This document shows positions 1 through 6,516 of a stretch of 64,000 nt of DNA, piece by piece. A program made the position numbers and the translations under genes. The notes under the pieces are model-generated. The model saw nothing but the letters and a program-made list of their open reading frames with translations. It had not been told where the DNA came from and made no database searches. The first letter of the stretch is position 1; each line of letters begins with the position of its first letter. The stretch is from Corynebacterium pygosceleis (GTDB lineage Bacteria > Actinomycetota > Actinomycetes > Mycobacteriales > Mycobacteriaceae): NCBI RefSeq assembly GCF_016595275.2, contig NZ_JAENIQ020000004.1:124001-188000 (forward strand), in the 5' to 3' direction.

Positions 1-1
1 G

Positions 2-1120
2 GACGGTCGGCCGACCGTTCTCCTCTACTCACACTATGACGTGGTCCCGGCGGGTGACCCGGCGGCGTGGATCTCCGACCCGTTCACGCTGACCGAACGG
101 GACGGTCGCTGGTACGGACGTGGAACCGCCGACTGCAAGGGCAACGTGGTCATGCACCTCGCGGTCCTGCGCGCACTCGGAGAGCTCGGCGATCCGGGTG
201 TCGGCGTCACCGTCGTGATCGAGGGGTCGGAGGAACGCGGCGGCGAGGGCCTCGACGCCCTCATCGCGGAACGCCCCGAACTGTTCACGGCGGACGCCAT
301 CATCATCGCCGACACGGGCAACGTGGCGGAGGGGGTCCCCACGCTGACCACCTCCCTGCGCGGTGGCGCACAGGTCCGCGTGACCGTCAACTCACTGAAA
401 TCGGCGGTACACTCCGGCGGTTTCGGCGGCCCGGCCCCGGATGCGGTCGCCGCACTGGTGCGCATCCTCGACTCCCTCCGCGACGAGTCGGGACGGGTCG
501 CGATCAGGGGCACCGACAGCACCGCGTCCTGGGACGGGGTCGCCTACGACGCGGAGGCCTTCCGCGCCGACGCGGGGATCCTGGACGGGGTGGAGATCAT
601 CGGCGACGGCACCGACATCGCCGATCAGCTCTGGGCGCGCCCGGCGGTGACGGTCACGGGCTTCACCTCCACCCCGGTGTCCGAGGCCGTCAACGCGATT
701 CCCGCGACAGCGAGCGCCAAGATCAATCTGCGCACCCCGTTCGGGGCCTCAGGTACGGAGACCGCCGAGGCACTGCGCCGGCACCTGCTCGACGCCGCCC
801 CCTGGGGTGTGCAGGTCGAGGTGGACATCCTCGAGGTCAACGAACCCTTCGCCACCGACACGTCCGGCCCGGCCGCGCAGGCACTCGCCGACGCACTGTC
901 GAAGGCCTTCGGAGACAGGGAAACCGTCTACTGCGGGTCCGGCGGTTCGATCCCGCTGACCACCGCCCTGCAGCAGGCCGTTCCCGGGGCCGAGATCGCC
1001 CTGTTCGGCGTCGAGGAACCCCTGTGCACCATCCACTCCGCGAATGAGTCGGTGTCCCCGGAGGAGCTGAAGCGTTGCGCGGTCGCTGAGACGCTGTTCC
1101 TGTTCAACTACACCCGCTAG
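2..1120 (+). CDS. M20-family metallopeptidase (dipeptidase), 5'-truncated by window edge
   Basis: Zinc-dependent amidohydrolase of the M20 family, probably a cytoplasmic dipeptidase. The reading frame is already open at base 2, so the true start lies outside the window; the GTG at 41 is internal. Visible metal-site motifs are SHYDVVPA (first His and Asp), GRGTADCKG (bridging Asp), EGSEERGGEG (catalytic and metal Glu), an Asp in IIIADTG, and a C-terminal HSANE histidine. The middle section from about residue 125 is the lid/dimerisation domain. These are the residues expected for an active enzyme. The substrate cannot be read from sequence; DapE-like or CNDP-like dipeptidases are alternatives within the family. 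A strong terminator follows. Confidence 0.88.
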   Translation, partial: DGRPTVLLYSHYDVVPAGDPAAWISDPFTLTERDGRWYGRGTADCKGNVVMHLAVLRALGELGDPGVGVTVVIEGSEERGGEGLDALIAERPELFTADAIIIADTGNVAEGVPTLTTSLRGGAQVRVTVNSLKSAVHSGGFGGPAPDAVAALVRILDSLRDESGRVAIRGTDSTASWDGVAYDAEAFRADAGILDGVEIIGDGTDIADQLWARPAVTVTGFTSTPVSEAVNAIPATASAKINLRTPFGASGTETAEALRRHLLDAAPWGVQVEVDILEVNEPFATDTSGPAAQALADALSKAFGDRETVYCGSGGSIPLTTALQQAVPGAEIALFGVEEPLCTIHSANESVSPEELKRCAVAETLFLFNYTR

Positions 1121-1133
1121 ACACCACCTCCCG

Positions 1134-1181
1134 CCCCGCCGCACCGTTTCCCACCGAATGGGACACCTGCGGCGGGGTTTT
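1134..1181 (+). terminator. Rho-independent terminator after the M20 peptidase
   Basis: A 10-bp stem (CCCCGCCGCA at 1134-1143 with TGCGGCGGGG at 1168-1177) encloses a smaller inner stem and is followed directly by TTTTCCC. Confidence 0.8.
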
Positions 1182-1277
1182 CCCTTACCGGTATGGTGAG
1201 CTGGCAAAACACGGAAACCGGCAAAAACGCTTCCCACCCCACACCCACCCCCGGAGTTCCGTTTCGCGGGATTTTCC

Positions 1278-1306
1278 TTGACCCGGATGTGGGGTGCCCC
1301 TACTCT
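1278..1306 (+). promoter_or_regulatory. Promoter with TTGACC / TACTCT, apparently leaderless
   Basis: The -35 TTGACC (1278-1283) and -10 TACTCT (1301-1306) are separated by exactly 17 bp. The predicted transcription start falls at about 1313-1314, on the GTG that opens a 19-codon ORF. This is the best-formed sigma-A type promoter I saw in the window. Confidence 0.65.
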
Positions 1307-1313
1307 CGACCCT

Positions 1314-1373
1314 GTGACGCACATCATTCGACTTACGCGAGTAGCAGAGGCTACGTACCCCGGTGAAGGATAG
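1314..1373 (+). CDS. Putative 19-residue leaderless leader peptide
   Basis: A GTG start at the predicted transcription start opens a 19-codon frame ending in TAG at 1371-1373. The peptide reads MTHIIRLTRVAEATYPGEG. It contains Ile-Ile, Leu and Val but no long run of one amino acid. Its last codons form the left arm of a hairpin (1358-1395), an arrangement typical of translation-coupled attenuators. The gene downstream carries a LeuA-type regulatory domain, which makes a branched-chain amino acid signal possible. Whether the peptide is translated is inference. Confidence 0.45.
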   Translation: MTHIIRLTRVAEATYPGEG

Positions 1374-1395
1374 GGACTGACCCCTTCACCCGGGG
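1358..1395 (+). promoter_or_regulatory. Hairpin overlapping the end of the leader ORF (possible attenuator)
   Basis: CCCCGGTGAAGG pairs with CCTTCACCCGGGG across a short loop, with one bulged C. The stop codon of the leader peptide sits in the loop. A second short hairpin, CGCTTG-A-CAAGCG, lies at about 1419-1431. The remaining leader up to 1543 shows no clear U-tract, so control could act on translation rather than termination. Confidence 0.4.
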
Positions 1396-1543
1396 CAGTG
1401 GTCGTTATCCTCCCAGTCGCTTGACAAGCGTCGGTCCATTTCCGCAGACCAGACAGATCCGTCACACCACCACAGGGCCCTCCCCGGACAATCCGGAAGG
1501 TACGAGGCCGGTGCCGGATCGGGATCTCCCCGAAGGACCGACG

Positions 1544-2167
1544 ATGTACTCCACGAGCACCACCACCGAATCCCGCACCGATTTCCCCACCGGCGGCCGC
1601 GGGCAGTCACACAAGTCCCCGCACACGCAGCACCCTCCGCTGACGGAGCCCACACAGGTCACCCGACCGGCCCCGTTCAGCCACCGCGATCCGCTGCGTG
1701 AGTGCACCAGCGACCCGTTCCGCGCCCGATTCGGACAGAATCTCCCGGTCGGGCTGCGCGAGGAGGCCGCCGGCATGGACTGGCGGACCTTCACCGGCAT
1801 CTACTGCCCGACCCCCGATCTGCGGATCGACGGTCTGACCCACACCCTGCTGCGCGACAACCGCCGCCGGTTCACCGCGACCCTCACCTCCTCACGCCCG
1901 GGGCGGGGCGGTGTCACCCACTCCCACCGCGAGATCGTCGCCATGGGCGCGGTCTCCGCGTGCACCAACCTCCTGGCCGATGCCGGGCGCCGCGTCGAGA
2001 TCCTGACCTTCCGGCAGCGGGAGATCTTCAACGGCACCGCCGTCTTCCTCGAGGTCTGCGACAACAGGAACCGGTGCTGGGTCCTCGGATTCGGTGGAAC
2101 ACCGGATGCCGCGGTCGCTTCGGCGATGAGCCGGGCCGCCCACCGGTTGCACCGCGGGATCGACTAG
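1544..2167 (+). CDS. Orphan LeuA-type regulatory (dimerisation) domain protein
   Basis: A 207-residue protein. Its last ~80 residues resemble the C-terminal leucine-binding domain of 2-isopropylmalate synthase: a helix with SHREIVAMGAVSACTNLL, a beta hairpin, then WVLGFGGTPDAAVASAMS, which lines up with the W-G-V-G-I-D…AS…A signature of LeuA. No catalytic TIM barrel is present. The first ~75 residues are Pro/Thr/Ser-rich and look disordered. The ATG at 1544 is chosen because GAAGGA lies 6 bp upstream; an in-frame TTG at 1421 has no support. Such lone domains occur in actinobacteria. It may bind leucine or pair with LeuA, but the role is unproven. Confidence 0.6.
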   Translation: MYSTSTTTESRTDFPTGGRGQSHKSPHTQHPPLTEPTQVTRPAPFSHRDPLRECTSDPFRARFGQNLPVGLREEAAGMDWRTFTGIYCPTPDLRIDGLTHTLLRDNRRRFTATLTSSRPGRGGVTHSHREIVAMGAVSACTNLLADAGRRVEILTFRQREIFNGTAVFLEVCDNRNRCWVLGFGGTPDAAVASAMSRAAHRLHRGID

Positions 2168-2197
2168 CCCTCTCCGGCACGGGCGTCGCTGAACACA

Positions 2198-2226
2198 GGT
2201 ACCCCCGGTCGGGGCCCGTACCTTTT
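2198..2226 (+). terminator. Terminator after the LeuA-domain gene
   Basis: GGTAC/GTACC and CCCCG/CGGGG arms form a 10-bp stem with a three-base bulge, followed by TTTT at 2223-2226. Confidence 0.65.
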
Positions 2227-2336
2227 CATGGTTCTCCGGTAAAAACATTCTCCTTTTTCTCACGCGACGTTAGTTTCAGCTCATGCCGATTTCTGAGGTC
2301 GGTGTACCCCACACATTCATGATCCGGAGATACCCC

Positions 2337-4451
2337 ATGAAAAGACACCCGTCCACCTTCATCCGGGGACTGTTGAGCGCCATCGCCACTGTCCTCCTGA
2401 TTCTCGCCGGCACATCACCGGCAGCAGCCCAGTCCAGCGCCTCGGGCTACTCCTGGAGCTCTGATCTCCTCAACTTCGGCAGCTCAGACCTCTCATCAGG
2501 GTCCTCATCATCCAACGGACGAAACCACCCGACCCCGGGTGGCGGCACGGTTCCGGTGGACGGATTGAGCGGTGACCCCGACGCGGTCACACCGCTGACC
2601 CCGTCAGAGCCGCTGGTCCCGAGTATCGTTCCCGGACCGGACACCTACGTGGCTCCGAATCACGCGGTCATCTCCTCCACCGCGACAGGAACCGGCAGCG
2701 ATGTCACCCTGCTCAACATTGCTGCGGACCAGGCCCCCGCCATCGGTGGTTACTTCGTGGTCAATCTGAGCCAGAACGTCACCACCGGTGTCATCGGCAG
2801 GGTAACCGATGTATCGGTGGCGGACTCCGGGCTGCTGAAGGTCACCTCCGTTCCGGTCCCGATCATGGAGGCCTACGATGAATTCGTCATCAACACAGAG
2901 GTCGACATCACCGACGCAATCATCGTCGACAGTGGAACCACGGGTACGGATGAAAGGGGGAGCGGCAACGGGAAACTCCCCCTCAACGTCCCCGGCAACG
3001 CCTGGGAATGCACGGGGGACCCGGGATTCGAGCTGGGTCTGACCGGAGGAGATATCTCCATCGTGGTCCACCTCGAGTTCGACCCCAAGGCGCGGTACAT
3101 GAAGTTCTACACGGTCACGCGGACGAACGTCGGCGCTGAGGCGAGTTTCGGTGCCGGTGTCAGCTGCACCGTGGACAACAACTGGATACCCGAGGCCTTC
3201 ATCCCGGTCGGCGGCCCGCTGGGGGTCACGGTCGGACCTGAGGCGACATTCTCGACGAGTGGGCGGGTCAGGTTGGAGGCGAGCTTCGAGGAACTCTCCC
3301 GTCAGGGGTACGAGATCAACGGTGACCGGTACCGCGTCATCAGAACCATCAACAATGATGAGGCCACGGTGACCGCCGAGGGTGAGGTGGAGACGAAACT
3401 CGGGTTCCAGGTCCGCGCCGGTGTCGGTCTGGAATTCGGCTTCATCAAGGCCGGAATAGCCATGGGGATCGGTCCGGAGCTCGTTCTCTCTGTACGGAAT
3501 TTCACCATCGAGGTCACCTCCGACGACTCTATCGAGACGAAGAGCTGCACGGTGGAGGTGTCAGCCAGATTCAAGGGATCCATCATCGGCAGGGCTGAGA
3601 TCCGGTGGATCACCGGTTGGGAGGTCAAACACGAGGTGAGTCTCGGTGAGAGAATCCATCTGCTCAACATCTGCTCCGATGCCGAAACCACGACAGCTCC
3701 CCCGACTTCCCCACCACACGAACCGGAACCCGGCGACGAACCGGCGGAGCCAGGGGGCCAGTACACCCGCCCCGGCGAACTCACCGGACTCACCGTGGAC
3801 CAACATCTGAAATGCTCGGTTCAGTCTCCGGAGGACGGCCGAAGTGTGTTCTACGACGGCGACGCCTGTGCCACGAACATCCGGGTCGACGGTGTCACCT
3901 ACGGCTGGAACTACAAGGGCGGAACCGAGCCACTGACCCCGGTGTCCGGCCCCACGGTCCATGGCTCGGGCACAGCGACTGATCCGATGGTCATCCGAAC
4001 CAGCGTTGCCGCAGGTGATACCGGCGTGGTGCTCGACCAGGAGGATTTCTTCATCGAGGGATCCGGCAGCTACAAGACCACCATCCGGGTGCGCAACACC
4101 GGCACCACCGAGCATGACGTCATCCTGTACCGGGTAGCGGACTGCTACCTCAACCGCGACGACTTCGGCTCGGCTGCCGCTGATTCGACCACCGCGGCGT
4201 GTGTCGCCACCGACGGACGCCGAATAACCTACACGGAGATCACTCCGGGATCGAGCCTCTACGCGGGCCACTACGACACCGCGTGGACACTGGCCGGTGA
4301 AGGACGCGAGCTACCGAACTCCGCCGAGCAGGGAAGCCACTTCGACAACGGTATGGCGATAGCCTGGCGTGTCCCCCTCGGTGTCGGGAGATCAGCCGAT
4401 TTCGCTTCCCAGTTCACGTTGGTTGAACCGGCCCGACGGGACACCGTCTGA
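2337..4451 (+). CDS. Large secreted protein of unknown function, paralogue 1
   Basis: A 704-residue protein with an N-terminal signal peptide (MKRHPSTFIRG, then a hydrophobic core and an SPAAAQSS cleavage region near residue 31). A Ser-rich and Pro-rich stretch follows, then predominantly beta-type sequence. A Pro/Glu-rich hinge near residue 460 separates the C-terminal domain, which contains IRVDGVTYGW, VVLDQEDFFIEGSGSY and TTIRVRNTGTTEHDV. The ATG at 2337 has GGAGA 6 bp upstream and opens the signal peptide; the upstream ATG at 2283 would spoil it. No LPXTG or membrane anchor is seen at the C terminus, so it is probably released or non-covalently wall-bound. It shares domains in the same order with the next gene. 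I do not recognise a catalytic motif. Confidence 0.75.
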   Translation: MKRHPSTFIRGLLSAIATVLLILAGTSPAAAQSSASGYSWSSDLLNFGSSDLSSGSSSSNGRNHPTPGGGTVPVDGLSGDPDAVTPLTPSEPLVPSIVPGPDTYVAPNHAVISSTATGTGSDVTLLNIAADQAPAIGGYFVVNLSQNVTTGVIGRVTDVSVADSGLLKVTSVPVPIMEAYDEFVINTEVDITDAIIVDSGTTGTDERGSGNGKLPLNVPGNAWECTGDPGFELGLTGGDISIVVHLEFDPKARYMKFYTVTRTNVGAEASFGAGVSCTVDNNWIPEAFIPVGGPLGVTVGPEATFSTSGRVRLEASFEELSRQGYEINGDRYRVIRTINNDEATVTAEGEVETKLGFQVRAGVGLEFGFIKAGIAMGIGPELVLSVRNFTIEVTSDDSIETKSCTVEVSARFKGSIIGRAEIRWITGWEVKHEVSLGERIHLLNICSDAETTTAPPTSPPHEPEPGDEPAEPGGQYTRPGELTGLTVDQHLKCSVQSPEDGRSVFYDGDACATNIRVDGVTYGWNYKGGTEPLTPVSGPTVHGSGTATDPMVIRTSVAAGDTGVVLDQEDFFIEGSGSYKTTIRVRNTGTTEHDVILYRVADCYLNRDDFGSAAADSTTAACVATDGRRITYTEITPGSSLYAGHYDTAWTLAGEGRELPNSAEQGSHFDNGMAIAWRVPLGVGRSADFASQFTLVEPARRDTV

Positions 4452-4585
4452 CCACGGAACAGGACACACCTGAGGGCGACCACGGCACACGAACGGAACG
4501 CCCGCAGGTGTTCTACAGTGGTCCGGAGATCCGTGCCCTCCCTCACCCGGCGCGCACACCCATCGAGTTCCGAGAGTGAGAGACC

Positions 4586-6448
4586 GTGACACCACTGCCG
4601 CCACCGCCGATCGTCATCGCCGCCGTCCTGGCGGTCATCACCGCCATGCTGGCGTCGTTCACCGGGGGCTCCTCCGAGGTTCCGGGATCGTCGCGGGGGA
4701 TGCACCCCGAACAGACCTCCGACGTGTCCGACCCACCGACCTCGTCCACGACCCCGGGTACACCGCGGGACCCCACCGAACCGGAACCTGAACCCGCGCC
4801 GGTGGAAAAGGTGACACCCCGACCGGAGACCACCGTGCTCGGGGATCGGAGCATCGTCAATGTGGCGGGGAACCGGGCGGACGGTTACCGGATCGAACTC
4901 CACGGTCGACACGAGCTCCGTGTCGGTGCCCCCGTGGTCGTTCCCGTCACCGACAGGAACCCGACGGGTGTGGTCGGACGGGTCACCGGTGTCGAGCACA
5001 CCGCGACGGGGACGACGTTCACGGCGGAGGCGGCGCCCCTGGACGCCGCCTACACGGAGTTCCGGATCTCACGGGAGATTCCCGTCGATCTCCCGGTCAT
5101 CCTCACCCCGGACGCGTTCACCTGCGACGGGTCCCCCTCGGAGTTCCACCTCGACGCACCCGGGTTGCGGGCCGTCGTCACCCTCCGGCTGGACGTGTCC
5201 CGGGAGACGGCCGCCGTCAGCACCGCACTCACCGGCCCACTGACACTGGACGCGGCCACCGGTGCCGCCGTCTTCTGCACGGTGGACCCGTCCCGGCTCC
5301 CCCGCTCCGTCATCCCCGTGGAGGGGCCCCTCACGCTGACGGTCGGGGCCACCGTGTCCGCGGACGCCACAGGCCCTGCGGACGTGCACGTCACCGCGAC
5401 AGAGGAGCAGACCCAGGGGGCGGTGATCGTCGGTGCACGGAGCCTGCCGGTGACCGAACACCGGCTCCGCGACGTCTCCGCCACCACGGGAGACGGGACG
5501 GTCGCGGGGGAGGACGGGGTGGCGCTGACACTCGGCGGCGCCGTGGCCCTGTCCACCGGGCCGCGATCGGTTCCGGGGCTGACCGTCGCCGGGGACACCA
5601 CCCTCAGTGTCTTTCCCTCGGACCGGTCCGGGAACCGGCGCTGCACCGACATCCACCGCCAGCAGACGGTCACTGTCGACACCCCGGACCGGGGACTGCT
5701 CCCCTGGTCCGTGACACCGCTGTCCGAACGAAACGACACCCTGCTCGCCGCCGGAAGCTGCCCGGGGGGACCGACACATCACCCGTTGCCGTTGCCCGGC
5801 GGGGGCGACCTGCCGAATTCTCCGGTCGGTGACCGGGAGGTCGTGACCGTGGACGGACCACTGGACACCGTCACAGTCACCGGGGACCTCCGGTGCGAAC
5901 CCCACTCCGCTGACGGTGTGCCGCTGCTCCCCGCGGGCCCCTGCACCACCCGGGTCACCGTTGACGGGGTCACGTACGGCCCGGGCGCGGAACCGCTGCG
6001 GAGGTTGAGCAGAACTGTCCGGGGTGACGGCACCGTCGACAGTCCCCTCATCGTCACGACCCGGCTCACGGTCGGTCGTCTCGGGGTCTACGTCGACCAG
6101 GTGGACACCCTCGTGCGGGGATCCGCGGGCTGGGCGTCGACCGTCACCGTCCGGAACTCGACCGACACGGGCCGTGACGTCTCCGTCACCCGGGCCGTGC
6201 CCTGCACCGGCGGCGACCCCACGGGGCAACCGGCCGGTGCAACCTGTGACGCCGGCGGTCACACGGCCAGAATCGAGGCGTACACCCTGGGGGTCGCCAG
6301 GGCCACCGGCGATGACACGGTGGAACTGACCTGGAACCGGTTCCTCGCCCCGGACAGATCCGCGGCTTTCCGTTCCCGCCTGTTCTTCGACGTGTCCACC
6401 CCGGCCGGTGCCGACGACGACACGGGACCCCGTGGGGCCGCCGGGTAG
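4586..6448 (+). CDS. Secreted or membrane-tethered protein of unknown function, paralogue 2
   Basis: A 620-residue protein starting at GTG 4586 with a hydrophobic N-terminal segment (IVIAAVLAVITAMLASF), either a signal peptide or an anchor without a clear cleavage site. A Thr/Pro/Glu-rich linker follows to about residue 75. The rest parallels the preceding gene: GVVGRVTGVEHTATG matches GVIGRVTDVSVADSG; TVDPSRLPRSVIPVEGPL matches TVDNNWIPEAFIPVGGPL; and the last domain repeats RVTVDGVTYG, VYVDQVDTLVRGSAGW and TVTVRNSTDTGRDV. The pair therefore looks like a diverged tandem duplication. The gap between the two is 134 bp and contains no strong terminator, so cotranscription is possible. Function is unknown. 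Confidence 0.72.
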   Translation: MTPLPPPPIVIAAVLAVITAMLASFTGGSSEVPGSSRGMHPEQTSDVSDPPTSSTTPGTPRDPTEPEPEPAPVEKVTPRPETTVLGDRSIVNVAGNRADGYRIELHGRHELRVGAPVVVPVTDRNPTGVVGRVTGVEHTATGTTFTAEAAPLDAAYTEFRISREIPVDLPVILTPDAFTCDGSPSEFHLDAPGLRAVVTLRLDVSRETAAVSTALTGPLTLDAATGAAVFCTVDPSRLPRSVIPVEGPLTLTVGATVSADATGPADVHVTATEEQTQGAVIVGARSLPVTEHRLRDVSATTGDGTVAGEDGVALTLGGAVALSTGPRSVPGLTVAGDTTLSVFPSDRSGNRRCTDIHRQQTVTVDTPDRGLLPWSVTPLSERNDTLLAAGSCPGGPTHHPLPLPGGGDLPNSPVGDREVVTVDGPLDTVTVTGDLRCEPHSADGVPLLPAGPCTTRVTVDGVTYGPGAEPLRRLSRTVRGDGTVDSPLIVTTRLTVGRLGVYVDQVDTLVRGSAGWASTVTVRNSTDTGRDVSVTRAVPCTGGDPTGQPAGATCDAGGHTARIEAYTLGVARATGDDTVELTWNRFLAPDRSAAFRSRLFFDVSTPAGADDDTGPRGAAG

Positions 6449-6516
6449 ACTGAATGTCCGGCCTGGTCACACCGTCCGGCCCGATAAACCGGAGAAATCG
6501 GAAGAAGTCGACGCCC

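Noticed and set aside
5069..6262. 397-residue minus-strand frame inside the second secreted paralogue
   Set aside because: Arg/Gly-rich shadow; the plus strand has a signal segment and clear similarity to its neighbour.
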